NCBI RefSeq assembly: GCF_000340565.2
Contig: NZ_CP007203.1
Location: 784,297-848,296, forward strand
From: Nodularia spumigena CCY9414
GTDB lineage: Bacteria > Cyanobacteriota > Cyanobacteriia > Cyanobacteriales > Nostocaceae
Length of the DNA stretch: 64,000 nt
Direction: 5' to 3'
The position numbers were made by a program, and so were the translations under genes. Below, in pieces: positions 44,256 to 53,828 of this stretch (its first letter is position 1; each line of letters begins with the position of its first letter). The notes beneath the pieces are model-generated. The model did no database searches. It saw only the letters and a list, made by a program, of their open reading frames with translations, and had not been told where the DNA came from.

Positions 44256-45203
44256 CTACATTTGAGCGTCCATAGCGTCGGCAAAACGCTCTGCCAACTT
44301 GATAATGTCCTGTTTGCGGGCGATTTTGTTGATCCATTCTTGGGGAATATTTTCCACACCGTAGTAAATGCCTGCTAACCCCCCAGTCACAGCAGCAGTA
44401 GTATCTGCATCTCCACCCAAGTTAACGGCTTTCAGGACTGTCTGGGAGTAAGATGAGCTATTTAACAAACACCACAGGGATGATTCGAGGGTATCAATCA
44501 CATAGCCACCAGAATTAATCTCTTCCACTGGTATCTTGGCTATTTCACCACTGAATATTCTGCGAAAATGCGGCTTTTCTAAAATATATTCCCGGTCAAC
44601 GTAAACTGATTGAATTCTTTCTAATCCTTGTAAATAAGCTGTGTCCAGGTTAGCCCCTTCTAGTAAGGCTACGGCAATACTAATATAAATACCGCAGGCC
44701 ATTTGCGATCGCACATGAGCATGAGTAATTGCAGAAACATCATGCACCCGCTCGATCAATTCGGTGAAAGTTATGCTTTGATGACAATAAGCCATCGGCA
44801 AAATTCTCATCAAAGAACCATTACCATTACTATTTTCTACCTTACCTCCTGCCTGATGAGGTACGATCCCCTGTTTCAGGCGCATAATGGCTTCATGAGT
44901 GTTTTGACCAATATCAAACAGGTCGCCACGAGGAGTCCAATAAGCTTGCTTATACCAGCGCCAAAAAGAATTGGCTATAGCATCCAACGAATATCCTCTA
45001 CAAAGGCTTTCTGCCAAGCAGAATGTCAACGAACTATCATCAGACCAAGTTCCCGGTGGTTGATTCCATGTGCCATAACCTAGCATCGTTGTCACTGGAG
45101 ATTTCACTCTTTCAGCCCGGCTAGTAAACTCAACTGGCACACCCAACGCATCACCGACACATAAACCCATCAAACCAGACAACGTTTTTGTAGCGGTTAG
45201 CAT
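44256..45203 (-). CDS. ADP-ribosylglycohydrolase (DraG-like)
   Basis: A 315-residue hydrolase of the ADP-ribosylglycohydrolase family, which removes ADP-ribose from proteins or nucleic acids using two metal ions. The metal-binding motifs are visible: GLCVGDALGVPVEF near 13-26, TWSDDSSLTFCLAESL near 52-67 and GGDADTTAAVTGGLAG near 263-278. No partner ADP-ribosyltransferase is nearby. The substrate is unknown. It converges with cutA across a repeat-rich spacer. Confidence 0.92.
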   Translation of the reverse strand: MLTATKTLSGLMGLCVGDALGVPVEFTSRAERVKSPVTTMLGYGTWNQPPGTWSDDSSLTFCLAESLCRGYSLDAIANSFWRWYKQAYWTPRGDLFDIGQNTHEAIMRLKQGIVPHQAGGKVENSNGNGSLMRILPMAYCHQSITFTELIERVHDVSAITHAHVRSQMACGIYISIAVALLEGANLDTAYLQGLERIQSVYVDREYILEKPHFRRIFSGEIAKIPVEEINSGGYVIDTLESSLWCLLNSSSYSQTVLKAVNLGGDADTTAAVTGGLAGIYYGVENIPQEWINKIARKQDIIKLAERFADAMDAQM

Positions 45204-45701
45204 TATTCACTCTCCATGAGAATTACCAAAACTTAACTTTATAGATTCCCTCTCAACCTTGTTGCCATAACTGCTACAGCCTATTATTTTTCCTATGTGA
45301 ATAGCCAGAATAACGGGTATTAATTAACTATTTTATCTACTATATCTTCTGGAAAATTTATTTTTCTGGTTGTGCCAGTTGATCAAGTGCCTACTCTGAG
45401 CAAAAATTCCGGAACGGGAAAAACCAGCCAGAAAATATCAAGTTTTTCCTTGAGCAATTTCAGCCGAAAGCCCAATACATAAATAATGATGGGTGAGGCA
45501 AACGCCACAACAACAGCGATTATTTAAACTTTGCGCTCATGGGAAAATTCTTTTGGTCATCGGTTACACCTAATCAGCCTGGAAATCTGCTGCAACAAAG
45601 ATCATAAAGATTTTCCCAAAATATAGAAATTATCTGGAACATTTTTATACTGTTTTCGACCTGGAATATATCAGCAAAACCTACAAAGTTTTTTCAAGAT
45701 T
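45204..45701. other. Divergent spacer, 498 bases without a gene
   Basis: AT-rich DNA between the ADP-ribosylglycohydrolase gene and a small secreted-protein gene. It must carry both promoters. I found no RNA gene, repeat or ORF that I would defend. Confidence 0.4.
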
Positions 45702-46238
45702 ATGAAAAATATCCTCAAGTCTTTTGTGGCAATTTCTGCATTATCTTCTTTAATAGTTGCCCCTCTGATTATTAATGCAGGTCAAGCTTCTGCTCAACCA
45801 AAAAAAGGTACAGATGCTAGTTATGTTGGTATTGGTGTTACAGGTGGTCTGACTAATGATGGAGGAAACCAAGATACTGGTAACTTTGGTGGGAATGTCA
45901 CTGGTCGTGTGAAATTGGGAAATACACCATTGTCGGCACGCGGTAATGTGATTTGGAATAATGAGACGAGTGCTATTATCCCAGAAGTTTCCGTAGACGT
46001 GCCAATTGCTAAAGGTACTAATGCCTTTATCACTGGTGGTTATTCTTTCCTAGAAAAGAATAACTTACCTACTCCCCTAGGCGACAAAGATGCTGTAGTT
46101 GTGGGTGCTGGGGTAGAGTCGGAAGTTGCTAAGAATCTTCTGGTTTATACCAATGCCAAAGTGGGTATCCGCTCCTACGAAAATAGCGGTGGTTCTGCTG
46201 TCAGCATTAATGGCGGTGTAGGCTATCGCTTTAGGTAG
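45702..46238 (+). CDS. Small outer-membrane beta-barrel-like protein
   Basis: A 178-residue protein with a signal peptide (about 1-31, ending ASA-Q). The mature part alternates polar and hydrophobic residues over about eight strands and ends in YRFR, similar to small OmpA/OprF-like barrels. Examples are AVVVGAGVESEVAKNLLVYT and SINGGVGYRF. It is probably an outer-membrane protein. A strong terminator follows. Confidence 0.65.
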   Translation: MKNILKSFVAISALSSLIVAPLIINAGQASAQPKKGTDASYVGIGVTGGLTNDGGNQDTGNFGGNVTGRVKLGNTPLSARGNVIWNNETSAIIPEVSVDVPIAKGTNAFITGGYSFLEKNNLPTPLGDKDAVVVGAGVESEVAKNLLVYTNAKVGIRSYENSGGSAVSINGGVGYRFR

Positions 46239-46291
46239 GACTGGATACTTCCTGATAGACGCAATTTATCGCGTCTCGACAAACAACTATA

Positions 46292-46340
46292 AAAAAGCCG
46301 ATTTTTGGAAGTGTTAAATCACGGATAAAGTCGGCTTTTT
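46292..46340 (+). terminator. Rho-independent-type terminator
   Basis: AAAAAGCCGA (46292-46301) pairs perfectly with TCGGCTTTTT (46331-46340). The A and T runs at the base make it potentially bidirectional. It follows the small barrel gene by about 53 bases. Confidence 0.75.
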
Positions 46341-46456
46341 GCCGTGTTAAAATTAGATGATTCCTCTTATTTCCGACCGGATTACCGGGAATCACTCAGC
46401 CGAAAAAATGCTTCGGCGTTGACCGATGCCTTATTGAGAATACTATAACAATTCTG

Positions 46457-48376
46457 ATGGTTAAATCTGCTCCTGCCCCAATTGCCAATCGTGATCAGCC
46501 TTCCAAAGTAGAAGGCATTAAGGAAAGAAGTAATTTTTTACGCGAACCTGTAGCTACCCAAATTCTGGAAGATACAACTCATTTTACCGAAGAAGCAGTA
46601 CAACTGATCAAATTTCATGGTTCCTACCAGCAGGATAACCGCGATAATCGCGTCAAGGGACAGGAGAAAGATTATCAGTTTATGCTGCGGACAAGAAATC
46701 CTGGTGGGTTTGTACCGCCGCAGTTGTATTTGGCTTTAGATAATTTATCTGATGAACACGGGAATCACACATTACGAGTTACTACCCGTCAAGGCTTTCA
46801 GTTGCATGGGATTTTAAAAAAGAATCTCAAGGCGGCGATCGCCACTATAGTACAAAATATGGGTTCAACCTTGGGTGCTTGCGGGGACCTCAACCGTAAC
46901 GTCATGGCTCCACCCGCCCCCTTTAAAAATCGCCGAGATTACCAGTACGCCTGGGAATATGCCAATAATATCGCTGATTTGCTGACACCGCAAACCGGGG
47001 CATATTACGAAATTTGGTTAGACGGGGAAAAAATCATTAGTGCCGAAGAAAGTCCAGAAGTCAAAGCTGCACGCCAGCGTAATGGCACTGGTACAATTAT
47101 CCATGACAGCGAAGAACCGATTTATGGGACTCACTATATGCCCCGGAAATTTAAAATTTCCGTGACTGTACCTGGTGATAATTCCGTAGATTTATATTCC
47201 CAAGACTTGACTTTAGTCGTAATTACCAATCCTCTGGGAGAATTAGAAGGATTTAATGTGTTTGCCGGTGGCGGTTTTGGCAGGACACACAATAAAGAAG
47301 AAACCTTTGCCAGAATAGCAGATGAGATTTGCTATGTAGATAAAGATGATGTCTATCAGCTAGTCAAAGCGATTGTGGCGACTCAAAGAGATTATGGCGA
47401 TCGCACTGACCGTCGTCATGCTAGATTAAAATATTTAATTAACGAATGGGGTGTAGATAAGTTCCGCACCCAAGTTGAGGATTATTTCGGTAAATCAGTC
47501 GCCCCCTTTAAACCCCTACCAGAATTTAAATATTACGATTTCCTCGGTTGGAATGAACAAGGTGATGGCAAGCTATTTTTAGGCATTTCCGTTGATAATG
47601 GTCGAGTTAAAGATGAAGGTTCCTTTCAACTGAAAACGGCCTTGCGGAAAGTTGTCGAGCAATTTCACTTACCTATGCGCTTGACACCCCACCACAACAT
47701 CATTTTTTACGACATTCAGCCAGAAAATAAGTCAGCCATTCAGGAGATTTTACAAAGTTGCGGTATCGTTGATGACCCCGAAACCATCGAACCTCTAGTC
47801 CGGTATGCAATGGCTTGTCCGGCCTTGCCTACCTGCGGCTTGGCGATCACCGAATCAGAACGGGCAATCCCAGGTATATTAGAACGAATTCGCACTCTGT
47901 TGGATAAACTAGGTTTACAAAAAGAACATTTTGTGGTAAGGATGACAGGCTGTCCCAACGGCTGCGCTCGTCCTTACATGGCAGAATTAGGTTTTGTGGG
48001 TAGCGCCCCCGAATCTTACCAAGTTTGGCTGGGAGGTTCGCCGGATCAAACAAGATTAGCGCAACCTTACATAGAAAAGCTACATCATAACGACATAGAA
48101 AGCTTTTTAGAGCCAATTTTCGTTTACTTCAAGAATTTCCGGGAATATGAAGAAAGCTTTGGTGATTTTTGCGATCGCCTGGGTTTTGATGCTCTACGTG
48201 AATTTGCTGCCACTTACCAACCCCAAACTACTAATACTGTCAGTAAATCACGCCATCGAGTCAGTATTAAGGATGAAGTATATCTCAAGTTGAAAGAAGC
48301 AGCCAATAGCCAAGACAAGCCTATGACTGAGTTAGTCAACGAAGCCCTAGAAGCTTATTTCCAAAATCTGCCGTAA
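46457..48376 (+). CDS. sir: Ferredoxin-dependent sulfite reductase with C-terminal RHH-like extension
   Basis: It reduces sulfite to sulfide with six electrons from ferredoxin, for cysteine synthesis. Siroheme/4Fe-4S ligands are in CPALPTC (Cx5C) and TGCPNGC (Cx3C). The ferredoxin-type enzyme signature [14 protein letters not shown] is present, consistent with sir; nirA is less likely given the total length of 639. The last about 42 residues (598-639, [20 protein letters not shown] followed by [18 protein letters not shown]) look like a ribbon-helix-helix DNA-binding motif appended to the enzyme. rsmE follows after 101 bases. Confidence 0.92.
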   Translation: MVKSAPAPIANRDQPSKVEGIKERSNFLREPVATQILEDTTHFTEEAVQLIKFHGSYQQDNRDNRVKGQEKDYQFMLRTRNPGGFVPPQLYLALDNLSDEHGNHTLRVTTRQGFQLHGILKKNLKAAIATIVQNMGSTLGACGDLNRNVMAPPAPFKNRRDYQYAWEYANNIADLLTPQTGAYYEIWLDGEKIISAEESPEVKAARQRNGTGTIIHDSEEPIYGTHYMPRKFKISVTVPGDNSVDLYSQDLTLVVITNPLGELEGFNVFAGGGFGRTHNKEETFARIADEICYVDKDDVYQLVKAIVATQRDYGDRTDRRHARLKYLINEWGVDKFRTQVEDYFGKSVAPFKPLPEFKYYDFLGWNEQGDGKLFLGISVDNGRVKDEGSFQLKTALRKVVEQFHLPMRLTPHHNIIFYDIQPENKSAIQEILQSCGIVDDPETIEPLVRYAMACPALPTCGLAITESERAIPGILERIRTLLDKLGLQKEHFVVRMTGCPNGCARPYMAELGFVGSAPESYQVWLGGSPDQTRLAQPYIEKLHHNDIESFLEPIFVYFKNFREYEESFGDFCDRLGFDALREFAATYQPQTTNTVSKSRHRVSIKDEVYLKLKEAANSQDKPMTELVNEALEAYFQNLP

Positions 48377-48477
48377 ATTCCAACTTCGTGGTTAATTTCC
48401 AACCTATTCTCCATTACTTGTAATAGAGAGTAGGTTTAATTTTATGCTGTTTACAGCTTCGGCTTCAGGTAATTCAC

Positions 48478-49185
48478 ATGGCGCAACTACAACGAATTGC
48501 GATCGCACCCTCTCAAATTCAAGAAAATCTGATTACCTTGACAAAAGAGCAACAACATTATCTCAGAAGAGTGTTGCGGTTACGTACAGGCGATCGCTTC
48601 ATTGCGATGGATGGTAAAGGCAAATGGTGGTTAACTCAATTAGAATCAGAGCAAGCCCAGGTTTTAGAAACACTCACCGTAGAAACTGAATTATCTGTAG
48701 CCATTACGCTCATGGTAGCCTTACCCAAAGGCAATGGATTTGATGACATCATCCGGTATTCTACGGAATTAGGTGTAACTTGTATTGCTCCGTTATTGAG
48801 CGATCGCACCTTACTAAATCCCAGTCCGCAAAAACTCGAACGTTGGCGACGCATAGCTACAGAAGCAGCAGAACAATCAGAACGTGCTTTTGTACCCACA
48901 ATTTTAGAACCTGTAAGTTTTATGACTGCGATTAATGCTAGTCAAGCAACTCACCGTTATATTTGTGAAGGGCGTGGCGATTATCCGCACTTAAACAGCC
49001 TAGTTAAAACTGATATACCTGAAATCATTATTGCTACTGGTCCAGAAGGGGGATGGACAGAACCAGAAATTGAAAATGCGATCGCATCTGGATTTCAACC
49101 AGTATCCCTTGGTCGCCGTATCTTGCGCGCAGTTACAGCACCAGTAGTAGCATTAACCTTAATTTCCGCAAATTATGAAGTATAA
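48478..49185 (+). CDS. rsmE: 16S rRNA m3U1498 methyltransferase
   Basis: A 235-residue SPOUT-class methyltransferase that acts on U1498 of 16S rRNA. An N-terminal PUA-like domain (1-75) is followed by the knotted SPOUT domain: IATGPEGGWTEPEIENAI and the knot motif SLGRRILRAVTAPVVAL. Located after sir on the same strand. Confidence 0.95.
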   Translation: MAQLQRIAIAPSQIQENLITLTKEQQHYLRRVLRLRTGDRFIAMDGKGKWWLTQLESEQAQVLETLTVETELSVAITLMVALPKGNGFDDIIRYSTELGVTCIAPLLSDRTLLNPSPQKLERWRRIATEAAEQSERAFVPTILEPVSFMTAINASQATHRYICEGRGDYPHLNSLVKTDIPEIIIATGPEGGWTEPEIENAIASGFQPVSLGRRILRAVTAPVVALTLISANYEV

Positions 49186-49325
49186 ATAATTTAGGATGTC
49201 CCATTTAAAATAATTCGTAGTTGCAATCATTGGAAACTTCTACACTCTTAATTACGAATTACGAATTACGTAGCTTGCTTCTCGCCCTTGGCGAGTATTA
49301 CGAATTACGAATCAGGAATTATACA

Positions 49326-50396
49326 ATGATTGAGCAACTTGCCACCGCCTTTGAGCGTAAAGATTATCACACAGCAACCAAACTACTCAAACAGTTATTA
49401 AAAGAAACACCAGAAAATCCTTGGGTGCAATTTTATCTAGGACTACTGCATCAAGTATCTGGAAAGCACCAGCAAGCAGATAAAATTTATCGACACCTGC
49501 TACGGAGTACAACCAACACCAAAATACTCGCTCAAGCTCGCCAAGGTTTGCAGCGACTCCAAGAAATTGAGCAAGAAGAAAGACAACGCGCCATATCCAA
49601 AGCCACATCTGAACCCAGTAATGCTGAACTGGGAGTATTAGTATTAGAACCTTTAGCAACTGAACTAAAAACTATAGCAGCGCCAAAATTTGCTCAGATT
49701 ATGCAACTAGACCCCTACACAGCCAGGCTATTGCTACCGAGTCGCGGCTGGAGATTCTATCGTACTGGACAAATAGGAGAACTCAAATTTTATGGTCAAC
49801 AGCTACAACAAGCCAGTATTCCTTGCTTCTGGACAACAATAGCCGCAGTAGAGCAAATTCAAGTTTTTCAGCTTAAATATTTTTCAGAATCACAACCAAA
49901 ACCTACTATTGTTTGCCGCAACCAAGAAAATCAACTTGGTTCCCTCACATTTGACTGGTCAGAAGTCACAGCCAAAGTGGTAGGACGTTTACCCATGTTT
50001 GAGCAAGTTATAGACCTTGACAAGCGTGGGAGATTAGAACGCAAAACCGAAACCCAAGACTATGCCGAGTTTTGTGATTTACACCTACCTAGTAGAAATT
50101 GCATTCTCCGATTTTATGATCATGGTTATGAATTCCAGAAAGGCGTAGAAATGACTTCTCAAGCCAGCCAAAATACAACCAGAATTAATTGGAACAGTTT
50201 ACTGCAATGGATCTCATCACAAATACCAGAAGTTAAAACTTGGTCAAATTTCACATCCTTCGCACAGACCGTATTAGACCAAACAGAAATGCTGGGCAAC
50301 ATTGAGTCTCACATTCACCTATTGCGTAGGGAAAAGACTAATTGGGACCCAGCGTTTCATTTATATAGTGGCTTGGTATTTGTGAATCAAACCTAA
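49326..50396 (+). CDS. Tetratricopeptide-repeat protein, cyanobacterial type
   Basis: The start is set at ATG 49326 (MIEQLATAFERKDYHTATKL), giving 356 residues; upstream codons derive from an AATTACGAATTACGAATTAC repeat. TPR helices occupy about 1-85 (WVQFYLGLLHQVSGKHQQAD). The C-terminal two thirds contain a conserved globular domain (LLLPSRGWRFYRTGQIGELK) that I know only from cyanobacterial TPR proteins. Function is unknown; a scaffolding role is plausible. Confidence 0.75.
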   Translation: MIEQLATAFERKDYHTATKLLKQLLKETPENPWVQFYLGLLHQVSGKHQQADKIYRHLLRSTTNTKILAQARQGLQRLQEIEQEERQRAISKATSEPSNAELGVLVLEPLATELKTIAAPKFAQIMQLDPYTARLLLPSRGWRFYRTGQIGELKFYGQQLQQASIPCFWTTIAAVEQIQVFQLKYFSESQPKPTIVCRNQENQLGSLTFDWSEVTAKVVGRLPMFEQVIDLDKRGRLERKTETQDYAEFCDLHLPSRNCILRFYDHGYEFQKGVEMTSQASQNTTRINWNSLLQWISSQIPEVKTWSNFTSFAQTVLDQTEMLGNIESHIHLLRREKTNWDPAFHLYSGLVFVNQT

Positions 50397-50397
50397 C

Positions 50398-50838
50398 TTA
50401 GTTAGAAGTTTTCATTTTACTAGCCATATCTAGGTAAGAACTCATGTTCGCACCTGGACGACGACGACTAGAGCTAGAACCTGAAGGAGCAAGATATTTG
50501 GGTGCAAATGTAGTTTCAGCAGGTACTGTTTTTGTACCATTAGATGTTGCGGCTGGAACTGTAGCGGGTTCAGCTTGAGGAGCTTTGCCATTTTTTGATG
50601 GCTCTACCTTGTCCGCTTTTTTTGCAGTGGGTGCATTGCTCTTAGCCGCAGGCGCGTCTGCTGGCGAAGCTACTGCTACTGAAGCCGCAGCTTTTGTACC
50701 ATTAACTGTAGTTGCAGGTGCTTTCTCAGATGCAGGTTCATCTAACTCCAAGTAGTAGCCATTGCCTTTTTTGCCAGGTAACAACCCAGTGATGAAGCCG
50801 AGAATACCCGTGATTAACTTTTTGATAAAACCGAACAT
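50398..50838 (-). CDS. Small protein with amphipathic N-terminal helix and Ala/Pro-rich linker
   Basis: A 146-residue protein. An N-terminal Gly/Phe/Leu helix (MFGFIKKLITGILGFITGLL) could bind or insert in membranes. A long Ala/Pro/Lys/Thr linker follows (about 35-120), and a short conserved-looking end, RRRPGANMSSYLDMASKM. I recognise the architecture from cyanobacteria but not a function. It is convergent with the TPR gene (1 base apart). An unusual purine-pyrimidine run (GTGTATATATATCTTTG) lies upstream. Confidence 0.6.
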   Translation of the reverse strand: MFGFIKKLITGILGFITGLLPGKKGNGYYLELDEPASEKAPATTVNGTKAAASVAVASPADAPAAKSNAPTAKKADKVEPSKNGKAPQAEPATVPAATSNGTKTVPAETTFAPKYLAPSGSSSSRRRPGANMSSYLDMASKMKTSN

Positions 50839-51312
50839 GAAAATTTCTCCCGTCGTGTATATATATCTTTGAACGTGGTGTCAAAAAAACCGTAATATAT
50901 TACATTTTTTTGCACCAACTATGCGATTAGGGTGACAAACCTTATAATTATCTACTTAATTAACATTGTAGTAAAACTACAGAGCAAATAGTCTTAACTC
51001 TTTAGTGCAAGCACTCGCAACTCGTAGATATCAAGAATTAATTATCAAATTTTATGGTAGCTAAGAGCAAGATTATGAAATAATGCTTAATCAAAATTAA
51101 CATTTTTTGGTTTAGCTTACACAGATTTCCTTAAAAAATTAGACAATAGAATTGTTGTGCGATTCCAGCCCCCCACGCCAGTGACTCAACCAAGACATCT
51201 CGAAGATATGGAATTGTTCAACCAGTGGGAAAAGTGTCATAGCCGATTGGCAGGGCATAACCATACTCAGTTAAATTTCCTACAGACTTGTTAATGCAGG
51301 CAACATTGGGAA
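50839..51312. other. Divergent spacer with a possible tiny ORF
   Basis: 474 bases between the amphipathic-helix gene and the hydrolase. ACCGTAATATATTACATTTT (about 50890-50909) is a partial palindrome near the leftward start. A frame opens before 51181 (GTG candidates) and ends at 51294, encoding VTQPRHLEDMELFNQWEKCH and about 17 more residues; I cannot tell whether it is expressed. Nothing else is seen. Confidence 0.35.
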
Positions 51313-51981
51313 ATGAACACCAAAAACCAACAGCGCAACTCCGTATTATTAATACACGGTATTGATGACACGGGAGCCGTTTTTAATCAAATGGCCAGTT
51401 ATCTCAGACAATTGGGTTGGTCTGTGCATACTTTGGATCTCGTTCCTAATAATGGTGCTGTTGGGCTGGATATTTTGGCACAGCAGATAGCTGATTATGT
51501 CGTCAAAACCTTTGCGCCAGAAGAACCAATCGATTTAGTAGGCTTTAGCATGGGAGGAATTGTCAGCCGTTATTATGTTCAACGGCTAGGAGGAATTAAC
51601 CGTGTGCAGAGGTTTATCACTATTTCCTCACCTCATCATGGAACTGTGACGGCTTATGCTTCCCAACGTCACGGCTGCTTGCAAATGCGCCGCAATAGTC
51701 AATTTATCCAGGATTTAAATGCTGATGCTGTGATGTTAGGGCAGCTAAATTTTACGTCAATATGGACACCCTATGATTTGATGATAGTTCCGGCAAATAG
51801 TTCACAAATGCCACTGGGAAAAGAAGTAGTAGTACCAGTTGTACTACACTCTTGGATGTTAACAGATTCCAGAAGTTTGGCAGCAGTCGCATCTGCTTTA
51901 GCCGAGCCAGTTAACCCCTGTCACCAATTTGGGTATGCTGATAACTGCCAAAAATCGCCTCTGGGTGGCGGTAATATTTAA
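51313..51981 (+). CDS. Alpha/beta hydrolase, lipase-like
   Basis: A 222-residue esterase/lipase (PGAP1/LipA-like). The oxyanion segment VLLIHGIDDTG is at 12-22, the nucleophile serine lies in GFSMGG (about 78-83), and ISSPHHGTVTAY is a lipase hallmark. The catalytic histidine is probably in VLHSWM. There is no signal peptide. The 3' end overlaps the convergent VOC gene by 71 bases, so either the last about 20 codons are real on both strands or one stop is lost. Confidence 0.82.
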   Translation: MNTKNQQRNSVLLIHGIDDTGAVFNQMASYLRQLGWSVHTLDLVPNNGAVGLDILAQQIADYVVKTFAPEEPIDLVGFSMGGIVSRYYVQRLGGINRVQRFITISSPHHGTVTAYASQRHGCLQMRRNSQFIQDLNADAVMLGQLNFTSIWTPYDLMIVPANSSQMPLGKEVVVPVVLHSWMLTDSRSLAAVASALAEPVNPCHQFGYADNCQKSPLGGGNI

Positions 51982-52342
51982 ATTCCATCAAGTTGTAAAA
52001 GGGATCTTCTAAAAAGAAAGTGCGATGTTCTAAGGGAGAACCAACAAAGCGAGTTTTAGGTGATTCCCGAAAAATTAGATTTTGCTGTTGTGCTTTTTCT
52101 AGTAAGTCCTCCCAGTCATGTTCCTGGAGAAAAATTAGTCCAAAGTGCCTGGGATATATAGTTTTTTGCGGTAATAGGGTTTCTTTGGTGACGTGGGCTA
52201 CTAATTGATGTCCGTAGAGGTTCAGAATTAGCGCTTGAGGATTTTCACGCCCAGGGATGCAGCCGAGGGCATCGACATAATATGCTTTAGTTTGGGCTAT
52301 GTCAGTCACGGGAAAAGCCAGATGAAATAAAGTTTGGCTCAT
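51911..52342 (-). CDS. VOC-superfamily protein (glyoxalase/dioxygenase fold)
   Basis: A 143-residue single-domain VOC protein. LFHLAFPVTDIAQTKAYYVD at the start and FFLEDPFYNLMEFKYYRHPE near the end contain the expected metal ligands (His8, Glu near 122). It may be a dioxygenase-like or lyase-like enzyme; substrate unknown. It overlaps the convergent hydrolase gene at its 3' end. Confidence 0.85.
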   Translation of the reverse strand: MSQTLFHLAFPVTDIAQTKAYYVDALGCIPGRENPQALILNLYGHQLVAHVTKETLLPQKTIYPRHFGLIFLQEHDWEDLLEKAQQQNLIFRESPKTRFVGSPLEHRTFFLEDPFYNLMEFKYYRHPEAIFGSYQHTQIGDRG

Positions 52343-52702
52343 GGGTATTGTTAAACTCCGGTTTTAAATAATTTTAGGCAACGCAGCGAGTATTTGAGAT
52401 TGAAAACGAAAAAATCCGTTCATCCAAAATTGGTGCGGTCAATTTGCACACAGTTTTAGATAATTTAAACTTATATCCTGATAACGATGTTTGCGTGGAG
52501 TGGGGTAGAGAGCCGATGAATCGCACCTGTAAAAGTAGGGAAAGGTTTTTTGTTGTTTTCCCTGTTTCTTCTCTTTTGGACGTGTAAGAGGAATAGAACC
52601 GGGGCATTTTTTGAATTAGGTAGTGGCAGGAATTCAACATCTCAATTCTAAAATTGGTTATTCTGTTGATATTCTGGCAAAACTACTGATGATTTATTAC
52701 CG
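52343..52702. other. Divergent spacer, 360 bases without a gene
   Basis: Between the VOC gene (leftward) and the DUF92 gene (rightward). The 88-residue minus-strand frame here has no family features, is not preceded by a ribosome site and is rejected. No hairpin or repeat stands out. Confidence 0.35.
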
Positions 52703-53512
52703 ATGTTATCTTTTATTGACTCTGCAAATCCCTGGTTGGTAGCAATAGGATTGAACACCATTTTATTGGGTTTAGTATGGATTTCGCCCAAACAGCTACT
52801 GACTCCAGCAGGAATATTTCACGCTTGGTTTCTAGGAGTACTCATTTGGGTAACTCTCGGTTGGAAAGGATATCTCGTGGTAGGGTTCTATTTTTTAGTT
52901 GGTTCTGGTGTAACACGTATTGGTATGGCACAGAAAGAAGCAGCAGGAATAGCTGAAAAGCGTTCTGGAGCTAGAGGCCCGGAAAATGTTTGGGGTTCGG
53001 CGCTGACTGGGGCTTTGTGTGCTTTGGGAGTAGGGATTCTCAATTCAGGATTACTCATACCCAGTACCCAGTCTCTAATCCCTAATCCTCAGTTGTTACT
53101 GTTGTTAGGCTATGTGGCGAGTTTTAGTACTAAGCTTTCTGATACCACTGCTAGCGAAGTCGGTAAAGCCTATGGTAAACGTACCTTTTTGATTACGACA
53201 CTGCAACCTGTAGCTCGTGGTACAGAGGGAGCAGTGAGTTTAGAGGGAACAATAGCAGGTGTGGTGGCTTCGATTGCGATCGCCTGCGTAGGTTGGGCAG
53301 TGGGTTTGATAGATTTATTAGGAGTAGCTTGGTGCATATTGGCTGCATTTATCGCCACTAATTTAGAAAGTGTAATTGGTGCAACATTGCAATCTAAATA
53401 TGACTGGCTTACCAATGAAGTAGTAAATATTTTCAACACATTAATTGGTGCGATCGCCGCCATCTTACTCGCCTTAATCTGGACAATTACGACTTCTGCA
53501 TTCTCTGCCTAA
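52703..53512 (+). CDS. DUF92/VTE6-like membrane protein (putative phytyl-phosphate kinase)
   Basis: A 269-residue membrane protein of the DUF92 family (TIGR00297-type). Conserved regions include TRIGMAQKEAAGIAEKRSGA and ENVWGSALTGA, then SFSTKLSDTTASEVGKAYGK and ARGTEGAVSLEGTIAG. The plant homologue VTE6 phosphorylates phytyl phosphate for tocopherol and phylloquinone synthesis. The same role in this organism is inferred from the family. About six transmembrane segments are visible. Confidence 0.88.
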   Translation: MLSFIDSANPWLVAIGLNTILLGLVWISPKQLLTPAGIFHAWFLGVLIWVTLGWKGYLVVGFYFLVGSGVTRIGMAQKEAAGIAEKRSGARGPENVWGSALTGALCALGVGILNSGLLIPSTQSLIPNPQLLLLLGYVASFSTKLSDTTASEVGKAYGKRTFLITTLQPVARGTEGAVSLEGTIAGVVASIAIACVGWAVGLIDLLGVAWCILAAFIATNLESVIGATLQSKYDWLTNEVVNIFNTLIGAIAAILLALIWTITTSAFSA

Positions 53513-53828
53513 TTCTTGAAAAAAAACACAAGTATGAACGCGGATTAGACGGATTAAGGGATTTCACGGATTTTACCATCTGTCGAACTCACGTTAATCT
53601 AATCCGCGTAATCCTTTAATCAGCGTTCGGATTTTAGTATCTGTCGCTATCATAAATAATTTAATCCGCGCAAAATCAGTTATCACCTCAAGAGACGTTG
53701 TTCACTGTTCACTGTTCACTGTGTTTATTGCAGTTAATGATTTCGCTGTGAACCAGATTGGCTGGAAAAATTGCCAATATATATTTTGTAATATATCAAA
53801 CTTTCGCTGTTCCTTATCAGATTAATTC
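53513..53828. other. Intergenic region with long inverted repeat and TTCACTG repeats
   Basis: ACGCGGATTAGA (53538-53549) and TCTAATCCGCGT (53598-53609) form a perfect 12-bp inverted repeat around a 48-base loop; this GCGGATTAGACGGATT family is common in cyanobacterial spacers. GTTCACT repeats about three times at 53699-53720. A TATATTTTGTAATATATC stretch near 53776-53795 may belong to the promoter of the export cluster. Confidence 0.6.

Noticed and set aside
46390-46420. Riboswitch-like leader upstream of sulfite reductase
   Set aside because: Only a short GCCGAA/TTCGGC hairpin is visible; nothing matches a known riboswitch core.
52374-52640. 88-residue minus-strand ORF
   Set aside because: No ribosome site, no domain and composition unlike neighbouring genes.
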